A stretch of DNA of 64,000 bases from Myxococcota bacterium (GCA_028277885.1 JANQFK010000067.1:1-64000); one strand, 5' to 3'; numbered from the stretch's first letter, positions 35,059-42,326 are shown. Program-made: numbers and translations. Notes: generated by a model from the sequence alone, not told the origin.

Positions 35059-35511
35059 ATGGCTTTTGGTCGTGGAAGAGGAGGGGAGATGGGAACGACT
35101 CCCGCGGCGCCGGCGCCGGAGACGACCGGGGGCCTGACGGCCTTCATCGATCAGGGATCCGAGTTCGAGGGCAAGCTCTCCTTCAAGGAGACCGTCCGCA
35201 TCGACGGTCACTTCAGCGGAGAGATCTCCAGCGAGAACACCCTCATCGTGGGCGAGACGGGCGAGATCGAGGCCAGCATCCGGTCCAAGACCGTGATGAT
35301 CAGCGGCGCCGTGATCGGCAACGTCACCGCCAGCCGCCAGCTCGTGCTGCACAAGACCGCGCGGCTCCAGGGCAACGTGGAGACGCCCTCGCTCCTGATC
35401 GAGGAGGGGGCGGTCTTCAACGGCGAGGTCAAGATGGCGCGCCCCGAGGCATTCGCCAAGAAGGACGGCGAGCGCAAGGGCGGCGACGGCGGCTCCAGCC
35501 CCAACGGCTAG
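35059..35511 (+). CDS. Bactofilin
   Basis: A 150-residue cytoskeletal protein. The central bactofilin (DUF583) right-handed beta helix spans about 27-130, seen as repeating short hydrophobic strands: TAFIDQGSEFEGKLSF, VRIDGHFSGEISSENTLIVGETGEIEA, MISGAVIGNVTA, LLIEEGAVFNGEVKM. The flanking N- and C-terminal tails are disordered, and the C-terminus is Lys/Gly-rich. Bactofilins polymerise without nucleotide and place cell-wall or chromosome-organising proteins; in Myxococcus they scaffold ParABS complexes. ATG 35059 has GGAGGA 9-14 bases before it; an in-frame ATG at 35089 is an alternative. It converges on the histone-like gene. Confidence 0.92.
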   Translation: MAFGRGRGGEMGTTPAAPAPETTGGLTAFIDQGSEFEGKLSFKETVRIDGHFSGEISSENTLIVGETGEIEASIRSKTVMISGAVIGNVTASRQLVLHKTARLQGNVETPSLLIEEGAVFNGEVKMARPEAFAKKDGERKGGDGGSSPNG

Positions 35512-35514
35512 GAG

Positions 35515-35566
35515 GCCGACCCCGGACGGGTCGGCTTCCGCCGCAAGGCGAGCCCGAAGGGCTCGC
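35515..35566. terminator. Two hairpins between convergent genes
   Basis: Two perfect 8-bp stems lie between the bactofilin stop and the stop of the minus-strand histone-like gene: GCCGACCC/GGGTCGGC (35515-35535, loop of 5) and GCGAGCCC/GGGCTCGC (35548-35566, loop GAA). The first is 3 bases from the bactofilin stop and followed by TT. Together they probably form a bidirectional termination zone. Confidence 0.55.
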
Positions 35567-35592
35567 TCAGCCAGCCCCGGGCGCTCGGGCCC

Positions 35593-36654
35593 CTAGCTGG
35601 AGACCCGGAACACCTCGTCGTGCTCCCGCACGCGCTGGGAGACCTGCACCCCGACCTCCTGGCCGGGCCCCGCGCTCTCCACCACGCCGTGGTCGAGCTC
35701 CAGCCGATCCACGCGCTGGTAGAAGTCCGTGGTGTGGCCGCGGAAGTGCAGCGTGTCGCCCACCCGCAGCGACGCGTCCTCGAGCTTCACGATGCCCGCG
35801 TTCACGTGGGGGAAGTAGTGGGTGACCCTCCCGATCCGCTGGGGGCTCCCGGCGGAGACGCCCCGCGTCGGGGCACTCGGGGCCGGTGCGCTCGGAGCCG
35901 CGGCGGCCGGGGCCGCGGGCGTCGGTGAGGGGCGCGGCGGCGGCGCCGGCACCACGGCGGGCGGCGGCGTCGGCGGGCGCAGGGCCGGGGCCGGGGAGAC
36001 GGGCGGCGTGCTCGGAGCCGGCGCCTTCTCGACGGGCGCCGCGGCGGGCCGCGCGACCTTCGGGGCCGTCCGCCGGGGGGCCGCCTTCTTGCGGGAGGCG
36101 GCCGGCTTCCGGGCCGTCTGCTTCCGCGTCGTGCCCTTGGGCGCGGCCTTCCGGCGAGTCGCCTTGCGGGTCGTGGTCTTCCGGGCCTTCCGAGCCTTCT
36201 TCTTGCCGGCCTTCTTGCGGACGGTCTTCTTCTTCCGGGTCGCCTTCTTCCGCGTGGCCTTCTTGCGGGCGGCCTTGCGACCCGAGGCCTTCTTCCGCGT
36301 GCCCTTCTTGCGCGTCGTCTTCTTGCGGGTCGCCTTGCGCCCGGCGGCCTTCTTCCGCGTCGTCTTCTTCCGCGCGGTCTTGCGCCGGGTGGCCTTCTTC
36401 TTCTTGACCTTCCGCGCGCCCTTCCTGCGCGTCGTCTTCTTGCGGGTGGCCTTCTTGCGCGCCGTCTTCTTCCGCGCGGCCTTCTTGCGGGTGGTCTTCT
36501 TCCGGGTCGCCTTCTTCCGGGTGGCCTTCTTGCGGCTGGCCTTGCGTGCCGACGCCTTCTTGCGCGCGGCCTTCTTCCGCGTCGTCTTCCGGGCGGCCTT
36601 CCTCGTGCCCTTGCGGGCGGTCTTGTGGCGGGTCGGGCTGCGACGCGTGGCCAT
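35593..36654 (-). CDS. Histone H1-like lysine-rich protein fused to a translation-factor-like beta barrel
   Basis: A 353-residue protein in three parts. Residues 1-195 are Lys/Arg/Ala/Thr-rich with repeated RKKATRKK and RKKTTRKK units, like the C-terminal tail of histone H1 and bacterial Hc1/AlgP-type proteins, and would bind DNA or RNA. Residues about 196-272 are a Pro/Ala-rich linker. Residues 273-353 form a compact domain (RIGRVTHYFPHVNAGIV, LRVGDTLHFRGHTTDFYQ, QEVGVQVSQRVREHDEVFRV) matching the small translation elongation factor domain-2-like barrel that usually stands alone. The codons of the repeats vary, so the repeat is maintained as protein. The start has a strong AAGGAGG site and a good promoter. 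Joining these parts is unusual; its function is unknown. Confidence 0.85.
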   Translation of the reverse strand: MATRRSPTRHKTARKGTRKAARKTTRKKAARKKASARKASRKKATRKKATRKKTTRKKAARKKTARKKATRKKTTRRKGARKVKKKKATRRKTARKKTTRKKAAGRKATRKKTTRKKGTRKKASGRKAARKKATRKKATRKKKTVRKKAGKKKARKARKTTTRKATRRKAAPKGTTRKQTARKPAASRKKAAPRRTAPKVARPAAAPVEKAPAPSTPPVSPAPALRPPTPPPAVVPAPPPRPSPTPAAPAAAAPSAPAPSAPTRGVSAGSPQRIGRVTHYFPHVNAGIVKLEDASLRVGDTLHFRGHTTDFYQRVDRLELDHGVVESAGPGQEVGVQVSQRVREHDEVFRVSS

Positions 36655-36706
36655 GGGTCGCCTCCTTGGGGTGCGGTGCCGGCGCGCGGCGACCGATCTG
36701 GCGGCG

Positions 36707-36736
36707 ATTCTAGGCCCGGCCGAAAGCCGGGGTCAA
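36707..36736 (-). promoter_or_regulatory. Promoter of the histone-H1-like gene
   Basis: On the minus strand TTGACC (36736-36731) is followed after 18 bases by TAGAAT (36712-36707). A perfect AAGGAGG (36667-36661) lies 6 bases before ATG 36654. The near-consensus elements and strong ribosome site suggest high expression, fitting an abundant nucleoid protein. Confidence 0.65.
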
Positions 36737-36774
36737 CGTGCGTCCGGCGAGGCGAGCCCGCAGGGCCCGCGCCG

Positions 36775-37026
36775 CTAGGCGGGGAGCGCCACCACCGCGG
36801 TGATCTCGGGGATCTCGCCGCGGAGGCCGGCCTCGAGGCCGTCGCGCAGGGTGACGGCCTGGGCGGGACAGGTCGCGCAGGCGCCCTGGAGCAGCAGGCT
36901 CACGGTGCCGTCGTCCGACACCTCGACCAGCTCGACGTTGCCGCCGTCGGCGACCAGGGCGGGGCGCAGGCGATCCAGCACGCCCTCGACGCGGTCCCGG
37001 AGCTGGCTCGGCAGGCTGGCCACCAT
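36775..37026 (-). CDS. NifU C-terminal domain protein (Nfu-type Fe-S carrier)
   Basis: An 83-residue protein consisting of the NifU C-terminal domain only: RVEGVLDRLRPALVADGGNVELVEV, then LLLQGACATCPAQAVTLRDGLEAGLR. The CxxC pair (ACATC) that binds a shared Fe-S cluster is present. Such proteins deliver clusters to target enzymes. ATG 37026 is the start that fits the domain; the longer open frame upstream is antisense to moaDE. It is divergent from the molybdopterin genes, with 84 bases between. Confidence 0.85.
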   Translation of the reverse strand: MVASLPSQLRDRVEGVLDRLRPALVADGGNVELVEVSDDGTVSLLLQGACATCPAQAVTLRDGLEAGLRGEIPEITAVVALPA

Positions 37027-37110
37027 GAGCCCACGGATCGGCCGATCCGGGGGCGGACTGAACGGGCCGGCGCCGTGCCGAGCGCCGGGGCCCGGGGTAG
37101 GCTCGCCGGC

Positions 37111-37779
37111 GTGCAGGTCACGGTGAAGCTGTTCGGAGGCCTCCGCGAGGCGGCCGGGGCCAAGGAGCTCCTCGTCGAGCTTCCCGCGGGGGCCACGGCA
37201 TCGGACCTGCGCGCCCGGCTCGCCGAGGACCATCCGCCGGTGGCCGAGCTCGGCCCGCGCCTGCGCATCGCGGTGAACCAGGCCGTGGTGGCCGGGGAGG
37301 CGACGCTCGCCGAGGGCGACGAGGTGGCCCTGCTGCCTCCGGTCTCGGGCGGGGACGGGCGGACGGGGGCCTGCACGCTCTCCTCCACGCCCCTCGACGT
37401 GGCCGAGGTGGTGGCCCGGGTCGCCGGGCCCGACTGCGGCGGCCTGGTGACCTTCGTGGGCGCGGTGCGCGACGCCTCCCGCGGCCGCTCGATCCGCCAC
37501 CTCGAGTACGAGGCCTACCCCGGCATGGCGGAGCGCGAGATGCAGGCCATCGCCGACGAGGCGGCGGAGCGCTGGCCGGGCACCCGGGTCGCCATGGCGC
37601 ACCGCTCGGGCCACCTCGAGATCGGCGACCTCGCCGTCGTGGTGGTGGCGGCGGCGCCCCACCGCGCCGAGGCCTTCGAGGCGGCGCGCTTCTCCATCGA
37701 CACGCTCAAGGAGCGCGTGCCGATCTGGAAGAAGGAGGTCGCCACCGACGGCGAGTACTGGGTGGACGACCACGCGTGA
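37111..37779 (+). CDS. Fused molybdopterin synthase MoaD-MoaE
   Basis: A 222-residue fusion of the small and large subunits of molybdopterin synthase, which adds the dithiolene sulfurs to precursor Z. Residues 1-81 are MoaD-like (VKLFGGLREAAGAKELLVELP) and end in the thiocarboxylate motif PPVSGG (Gly80-Gly81). Residues about 90-222 are MoaE (GGLVTFVGAVRDASRGRSIRHLEYEAYPGMAE, HRSGHLEIGDLAVVVVAAAPHR, LKERVPIWKKEVATDGEYWV with the catalytic Lys). MoaD needs a free C-terminal Gly-Gly, so the fusion presumably has to be cleaved, as reported for mycobacterial MoaX. A TAGGCT box (37098-37103) ends 7 bases before GTG 37111. Confidence 0.92.
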   Translation: MQVTVKLFGGLREAAGAKELLVELPAGATASDLRARLAEDHPPVAELGPRLRIAVNQAVVAGEATLAEGDEVALLPPVSGGDGRTGACTLSSTPLDVAEVVARVAGPDCGGLVTFVGAVRDASRGRSIRHLEYEAYPGMAEREMQAIADEAAERWPGTRVAMAHRSGHLEIGDLAVVVVAAAPHRAEAFEAARFSIDTLKERVPIWKKEVATDGEYWVDDHA

Positions 37780-38285
37780 GCGTCCACGCCCACCGGCGCG
37801 ACGCCCCGCGCAGCGTCCCCACCGCCGTGCTCACCGTGAGCGACACCCGCACGCCGGAGACCGACACCGGCGGCGATCTTGCCGCCTCGCTGCTCACGGA
37901 TGCGGGCCACCCCGTCACCCACCGCGAGATCGTTCCCGACGAGCCCGACGCCATCGCCGACGCGGTGCGGCGCGCCACGGCGCGCGAGGACACCCGGGCC
38001 GTCGTCGTCACCGGGGGCACCGGGGTTGCCCCGCGGGACGTGTCACCCGAAGCCATCGAACCGCTACTCACACGCGTGATTCCCGGCTTCGGCGAGCTCT
38101 TCCGGGCCCTCTCCTACGAGGAGATCGGGTCCGCGGCGCTCCTCTCCAGGGCCCTGGCGGGCCTGCGCGAGGGGCGGGTGGTGGCCGTGGTTCCGGGCTC
38201 GAGGGGCGCCGTGCGTCTGGCCCTCGAGAAGCTCCTCCTGCCCGAGCTCGGACACCTGGTGGCCGAGGCCGGCAAGACGCGCTGA
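37776..38285 (+). CDS. Molybdenum cofactor biosynthesis protein MoaB/Mog
   Basis: A 169-residue protein of the MoaB/Mog molybdopterin adenylyltransferase family. Visible blocks: AVLTVSDTRTPETDTGGDLAASLL (about 16), IVPDEPDAIADAV (about 53), VVVTGGTGVAPRDVSPEAIEPLL (about 76) and VVAVVPGSRGAVRLALEKLLLPEL near the end. The TGGTGxxxRD motif binds molybdopterin. GTG 37776 overlaps the moaDE stop by four bases, so they form one cofactor operon. MoaB and Mog cannot be told apart with certainty from sequence alone; no moaA or moaC is in the window. Confidence 0.9.
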   Translation: MSVHAHRRDAPRSVPTAVLTVSDTRTPETDTGGDLAASLLTDAGHPVTHREIVPDEPDAIADAVRRATAREDTRAVVVTGGTGVAPRDVSPEAIEPLLTRVIPGFGELFRALSYEEIGSAALLSRALAGLREGRVVAVVPGSRGAVRLALEKLLLPELGHLVAEAGKTR

Positions 38286-38299
38286 AGGGCGCCCCCGCC

Positions 38300-39565
38300 A
38301 TGCTGCACCGCCTCCCCGTCCCCGTGCTGGCGCTGGCCGCCGCGCTCGTTCTCTCCCTCCCGCGCCCGGCCGCCGCCGACCTCCACGTCTGGGTGGACGA
38401 CCAGGGCCGCACCCACGTGAGCGACGACGCCTCCCGGGCGCCGGCTTCCCCCGAGCCCGTGAGCGTCGACACGTTGCGCTCGCTGTGGGACGACGGCTTC
38501 GCGGGCGAGCCCCTGGTGACGCCCCTCGGCGCCTCGGGCCAGGTCGAGGACCGCACTCGACGCGCGCTGCGCGCCGCCCTCGACGACCTCGCCAAGGGCG
38601 AGACCGCGCGCGCCGCGGTGGCCCTCGAGGAGGTCCTGCGCCGCGAGCCCAACCGCCCCGAGGCCCACTGGTACCTCTCGATCCTCGACGGCCAGCGCGG
38701 CCGGCACGACTCCGCCGAGGCCCACCTGCGGGCGTTCCTCGACGTGGCCGGCGACCGCTTCCCGAGCTGGCGGGAGTCCGGCGAGCGCCGACTGCGCCGG
38801 CTCGAGGACGAGAAGCGCCTGCTCGAGCCCTCCTCCGCGGGCCTGCGGCTCGTGGACCTCGAGCACCCCCACTTCCACGTTCAGCTCGACGACGCCCTGC
38901 GCCGCCAGGGCTCCCCGGACCTCACCCGGCGGGTGCTGCGCTACCTCGACGAGGCGCGCCACGAGGTGGGCGGGCGCCTCGGCAGCGTGCCCGAGGAGCC
39001 CACGGGCGTGGTGCTCTACGGGCGCGCCTCCTACCGCCAGGCCCACCGCCATCGCTTCAGCTTCCAGACCGTGGGCTTCTACGACGGGCGCATCCACGTC
39101 GTGTCCGCCGCCCACCCGGCCGGCGAGCTGCGCACGCTGCTGTTCCACGAGTACACCCACGCGCTGTTCCGCGAGGCCACCGGGGGCGACCGGCCCTTCT
39201 GGCTGAACGAGGGCCTGGCCGAGCTCTCGGAGCGCACCTCGAAGGGCATGGCGGCGCTCACCCGCAGCGAGCGCGCGCTGCTGCGGCGCCAGATCGAGGC
39301 CGGCTCCTGGATCTCCCTGCGCCGGCTGGCGCCGAGCTTCTCCGGCCTCGACAACGCCGAGGCGCGCCTCGCCTACCTCGAGGCCACGGCGGCGGCGGCC
39401 TGGCTCGAGGCGAACCTCGACGGCGCCCAGCGCGCCCGGCTGCTCCGCCTGCTCGGCGAGGGCGCCACGGACGACGAGGCCCTGCGCGCCGTCGTCGGCC
39501 TCGACACGGCGGGCCTGGAACAGGCGCTCCAGCGCGAGATCATCGAGCGGTTTCCGGCGCTTTGA
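38300..39565 (+). CDS. Exported gluzincin-type metalloprotease with DUF4124 and TPR regions
   Basis: A 421-residue secreted protein. A signal peptide (1-26, ending PAAAD) is followed by a DUF4124-like segment (VWVDDQGRTHVSD), a short TPR region (about 85-150) and a C-terminal protease domain (about 190-415). The zinc site is HEYTH (His283, Glu284, His287) with NEGLAE (Glu304) 17 residues later as third ligand, the arrangement of peptidase MA-like gluzincins. TPR and protease parts together suggest a protease recruited to a partner complex in the envelope. ATG 38300 is 14 bases after the moaB/mog stop. Substrate unknown. Confidence 0.82.
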   Translation: MLHRLPVPVLALAAALVLSLPRPAAADLHVWVDDQGRTHVSDDASRAPASPEPVSVDTLRSLWDDGFAGEPLVTPLGASGQVEDRTRRALRAALDDLAKGETARAAVALEEVLRREPNRPEAHWYLSILDGQRGRHDSAEAHLRAFLDVAGDRFPSWRESGERRLRRLEDEKRLLEPSSAGLRLVDLEHPHFHVQLDDALRRQGSPDLTRRVLRYLDEARHEVGGRLGSVPEEPTGVVLYGRASYRQAHRHRFSFQTVGFYDGRIHVVSAAHPAGELRTLLFHEYTHALFREATGGDRPFWLNEGLAELSERTSKGMAALTRSERALLRRQIEAGSWISLRRLAPSFSGLDNAEARLAYLEATAAAAWLEANLDGAQRARLLRLLGEGATDDEALRAVVGLDTAGLEQALQREIIERFPAL

Positions 39566-39569
39566 GCGT

Positions 39570-39590
39570 CGCGCGGGGGTAGCCCGCGCG
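39570..39590 (+). terminator. Hairpin after the metalloprotease gene
   Basis: An 8-bp perfect stem CGCGCGGG (39570-39577) / CCCGCGCG (39583-39590) starts four bases after the stop codon. A similar hairpin (12314-12334) precedes copy A of the dispersed element, so it could belong to that element instead of being a simple terminator. No T tract follows. Confidence 0.4.
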
Positions 39591-39637
39591 CAGTGGGCTT
39601 CTGCTCCTCTCGGCATCGGGGTGGGCTGGGCGGGCGG

Positions 39638-39812
39638 CAGGGCTTTCTGGACTTCGCGCGTCGCTGCCGCGACGCGCTGCGCGGCCGTTGGCACGGCCTT
39701 GCTCGTTGCTCCTTTCGGCATCCGGGCGGGGCTCGGCGGCGCGCCTTCGGCGCGCCGCCATCGCTCTTCGCGGGCTTCATGGTTGCGGGAGCGCCGCCAT
39801 CGCTCTTCGCGG
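39638..39812 (+). repeat. Multi-hairpin dispersed element, copy B
   Basis: This second copy of the element at 12338-12478 fills most of the gene-free stretch 39566-39865. Its hairpins are 39656-39677 (9-bp perfect stem, apical GCGTCGC/GCGACGC, differing in sequence from copy A but pairing fully), 39683-39698 (GGCCGT/ACGGCC, identical) and 39735-39759 (11-bp perfect stem, TTC loop). A 22-base stretch covering the 3' side of the last hairpin and the conserved tail (39752-39773) is repeated exactly at 39791-39812. Long open frames across it (e.g. from 39593) are composition artefacts. The bases from 39813 to 39865 show nothing further. Confidence 0.7.
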
Positions 39813-39865
39813 ACGTCCTGGGCGCGGGCGGGGAGGGGGCGTGTGCCCGTCGACTCGGGGGTGCG

Positions 39866-40432
39866 TCAGGCGCGGCCTCGGGAGGTGCCGGTGGCCAGGG
39901 CGGCGGCGATGAGGTGGGCGAGGCGGAGAGGCTCGGGGAGCTCGGCCTTGCGGCGGGTGTCGGCGACGAGGCGGGCGGCGGCGGGGGGGTCGATGCCGGC
40001 GCAGGAGGCGAAGAGCCGGGCGTTGACCGCGAAGGGCCGAGGGGCGCGCTCGACCACGGCGAGGCGCTCGGGCAGGCCTGCGGCGTGGAGGGCGTCGGCG
40101 AGGCGGTGGCGGGTCGGGTCCTTGCGGTTCACGGCGATCACGGGCAGGCCCGTGGCCTCGGCGAGGGCGGGCAGGTCCACCACGGCGAGGCCCGCGAGGG
40201 TGATCCCGTCGAGCAGGATGCCGTGGAGCCCGGGGCGGAAGCGCAGGCCGCGGACCCAGTCGGCGAGGAAGCGGGTGACGTCGGGGCCGTCCACCGGGAA
40301 GCGCGTGACCACCACGCCCTCGACGAGGTCCGAGCCCTCCATCACGACGCCCACCACGGGCACGTCGTCGGGCGCCCGCTTGTCGAAGGGGCCGTCGTCG
40401 ATGCCGAGCAGGTGCGGGCGCCGCGCCTCCAC
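39866..40432 (-). CDS. DUF99 family protein
   Basis: A 188-residue protein of the DUF99 family, best known from archaea. It begins with the typical HLLGIDDGPFDK and continues with VPVVGVVMEGSDLVEGVVVTRFPVDGPD, LHGILLDGITLAGLAVVDLPAL and PVIAVNRKDP. The fold is related to endonuclease V, and one archaeal member has been described as a deoxyuridine-DNA endonuclease; whether that holds here is unknown. It lies 10 bases after the acylphosphatase gene and is probably cotranscribed with it. Confidence 0.82.
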   Translation of the reverse strand: MEARRPHLLGIDDGPFDKRAPDDVPVVGVVMEGSDLVEGVVVTRFPVDGPDVTRFLADWVRGLRFRPGLHGILLDGITLAGLAVVDLPALAEATGLPVIAVNRKDPTRHRLADALHAAGLPERLAVVERAPRPFAVNARLFASCAGIDPPAAARLVADTRRKAELPEPLRLAHLIAAALATGTSRGRA

Positions 40433-40442
40433 CTCCGCCCGC

Positions 40443-40715
40443 TCAGCCGACCCGGAAGCCCTGGAGGCCCTCGACGGGCTCGGAGCGCTCCTCGAGGCGG
40501 TCCACCCGGGCCCCGGTCGGGCCGCGGCGGCAGTGGTCCACCAGCGCCGCCACGGCGGCGGGCGGGCCCTCGAAGACGGCCTCCACCCGGCCGTCGGGCA
40601 GGTTGCGCGCGAAGCCGGCGACCCCCCGGGCCCGGGCCTCCTCGCGCGTCGAGCCGCGGAACCAGACGCCCTGGACCCGGCCCTCCACCCAGACGTGACG
40701 CCGCACCGCCTCCAT
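40443..40715 (-). CDS. acyP: Acylphosphatase
   Basis: A 90-residue enzyme that hydrolyses acyl phosphates. The signature GRVQGVWFRGSTREEA (about 12-27) carries catalytic Arg20, and Asn38 in FARNLPDGRVEAVFEG is the second catalytic residue. ATG 40715 is the family start; the upstream open frame is antisense to the amidohydrolase. Its start lies 7 bases from a TAGAAT/ATTCTA box that can be read as a -10 in both directions (40722-40728), shared with the divergent amidohydrolase gene. Confidence 0.94.
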   Translation of the reverse strand: MEAVRRHVWVEGRVQGVWFRGSTREEARARGVAGFARNLPDGRVEAVFEGPPAAVAALVDHCRRGPTGARVDRLEERSEPVEGLQGFRVG

Positions 40716-40721
40716 GCGCAC

Positions 40722-40728
40722 TAGAATG
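40722..40728. promoter_or_regulatory. Shared -10 box of divergent genes
   Basis: TAGAAT (40722-40727, plus) is preceded on the opposite strand by CATTCT (40728-40723), so the same seven bases give a -10-like hexamer both ways. The plus-strand ATG (40744) follows with GGAGGT between; the minus-strand ATG (40715) is 7 bases away. No clear -35 is seen for either. Confidence 0.45.
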
Positions 40729-40743
40729 GCGCGCGGAGGTGCC

Positions 40744-41955
40744 ATGCGCGAAGCGGAAGCCGCCGACGGACTGCTCGACGAGGCCCGGGCCCTGATGCCC
40801 GAGGTCGTGGCGCTGCGGCGCCGGATCCACGCCCGACCGGAGCTCGGGCTGGAGCTGCCCGAGACCCAGCGCGCGATCCTCGAGGCGCTCGAGGGCCTCG
40901 ACCTCGAGCTCCACACCGGCGGCTCGACCAGCGCCGTGGTGGCCCACCTCACGGGCGGCCGGCCCGGCCCGACCCTGCTGCTGCGCGCCGACATGGACGC
41001 GCTGCCCCTCGACGAGGACACGGGGCTCGAGTTCGGCTCCCGGACCGAGGGCGCCATGCACGCCTGCGGCCACGACGCGCACGTCGCCATGCTGGTGGGC
41101 GCGGCGAAGCTTCTCGCGAGCCGGCGGGAGGATGTGCCGGGAACCCTCAAGTTCTTGTTTCAGCCCGGTGAGGAGGGCCACGGCGGCGCGCGGGTGCTGA
41201 TCGAGGAGGGCCTGCTCGACGCCACGCCCCGGGTGGAGGGGGCCTTCGCGATCCACGTGGACCCGAGCCTGCCCTCGGGCGTGGTCTCGACGCGCCCCGG
41301 ACCGCTGCTCGCCGCGGGCGACGTCTTCGCCATCCAGGTGAAGGGGCGCGGCGGCCACGCCTCCCAGCCCCACCGCGCCCGGGATCCGATCCCCGTGGCG
41401 TGCGAGATCGTGGGCGCGCTCCAGACCCTGGTGACGCGCCGCATGCACGCCTTCGACCCGGTGGTGCTGACCGTCACCCAGGTCCACGCGGGCACCACCC
41501 ACAACGTCATCCCCGAGGACGCCCGCATCCTGGGCACCGTGCGCACGGTCTCCGCCGAGGCCCGTGGCAAGGTCGAGGAGCACCTGCGGCAGCTCGTGAA
41601 GGGTGTCGCGGAAGCCCACGGCGTGGAAGCGAAGATCCACGTCTTCCACGGCTACCCCGTGACCGTGAACCACGCCGGGTTCGCGAGCTTCGCCGAGGAG
41701 GTGGGGGGCGCGGTGCTGGGCCCCGACCGGGTCGCGCCCCTCGAGGTCCCGGTGATGGGGGCCGAGGACTTCTCCTACATCCTCGAGCGGGTGCCCGGCG
41801 CGATGGTGTTCCTCGGCGCCCGCCCGGGCGAGGGCCCGGCGGCGCCGCTGCACTCGAACCGCATGGTGCTCGACGAGGCCGCCATGGCGGCGGGCGTGGC
41901 GCTGCACGCCGGGGTGGCGCTGCGCTTCGGGGAGCGCGGTCCGCTGGCGCCGTGA
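40744..41955 (+). CDS. M20-family amidohydrolase
   Basis: A 403-residue metal-dependent amidohydrolase of peptidase subfamily M20D, which includes N-acyl-amino-acid and hippurate hydrolases. Motifs: RRRIHARPELGLELPET (about 25), LLLRADMDALPL (about 80), CGHDAHVAML (about 106), FQPGEEGHGGARVLIEEGL (about 139), and a dimerisation domain starting near residue 185 with GRGGHASQPH. The ligands Cys/His in ACGHDAH and the general base Glu in GEEG are present. No signal peptide is seen, so it is cytoplasmic. GGAGGT is 3 bases before ATG 40744, which is close but usable. Substrate unknown. Confidence 0.92.
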   Translation: MREAEAADGLLDEARALMPEVVALRRRIHARPELGLELPETQRAILEALEGLDLELHTGGSTSAVVAHLTGGRPGPTLLLRADMDALPLDEDTGLEFGSRTEGAMHACGHDAHVAMLVGAAKLLASRREDVPGTLKFLFQPGEEGHGGARVLIEEGLLDATPRVEGAFAIHVDPSLPSGVVSTRPGPLLAAGDVFAIQVKGRGGHASQPHRARDPIPVACEIVGALQTLVTRRMHAFDPVVLTVTQVHAGTTHNVIPEDARILGTVRTVSAEARGKVEEHLRQLVKGVAEAHGVEAKIHVFHGYPVTVNHAGFASFAEEVGGAVLGPDRVAPLEVPVMGAEDFSYILERVPGAMVFLGARPGEGPAAPLHSNRMVLDEAAMAAGVALHAGVALRFGERGPLAP

Positions 41956-42326
41956 GCGTCGCCGACGACCTCGCCTCGCCGCTCTCCCGCCGCTCGGCCC
42001 GCACGCTCTACAACGTGGCCGACGCCTGGTTCCCCGAGGAGCGGGGATCGGCCCTGGACGTGGCCCCCGGCGTCGAGCGCCGCATCCGCTGGGCCGGCGT
42101 GGGGGCCGCCCGCTCCACCTGGCTGCTGCTGCGCGCCCTCGAGTGGCGGCCGGTGGTGACCCTGCGCGAGCCCCGCGGCTTCTCGTGGCTGCCCCGGGAC
42201 GAGCGCCGCGCGCTCCTCGACCGCTGGGCGGCGGGGCGCCTCGGGCCGCGCCGCCGCGCGCTCTCGCGCCTGCGGGGCTGGATCGAGGAGGCCCGCGCCG
42301 AGGCGGCTCAGTCCTCGGGCGCGTAG
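41952..42326 (+). CDS. Small protein resembling the gluconate 2-dehydrogenase subunit 3-like helper
   Basis: A 124-residue protein from GTG 41952 (GTGA overlap with the amidohydrolase). It reads LSRRSARTLYNVADAWFPEE, then RRIRWAGVGAARSTWLLLRALEW and FSWLPRDERRALLDRWAAGRLGPRRRALSRL. This pattern resembles the short helical domain that precedes GMC-type oxidoreductases in some Deltaproteobacteria (Gluconate_2-dh3-like), but it lacks a twin-Arg signal and no oxidoreductase follows. Its last 19 bases overlap the 3' end of the convergent rpoH gene (stop at 42308). It may be a remnant or a stand-alone protein. Confidence 0.6.
   Translation: MSVADDLASPLSRRSARTLYNVADAWFPEERGSALDVAPGVERRIRWAGVGAARSTWLLLRALEWRPVVTLREPRGFSWLPRDERRALLDRWAAGRLGPRRRALSRLRGWIEEARAEAAQSSGA

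Noticed and set aside
36186-36650. Near-repetitive DNA read as a possible satellite or CRISPR-like array
   Set aside because: It is the Lys-rich repeat coding region of the histone-like gene; units are short, uneven and without spacers.
39593-40795. 400-codon open frame on the plus strand
   Set aside because: It spans the element and runs antisense through DUF99 and acyP, both clear families on the other strand.
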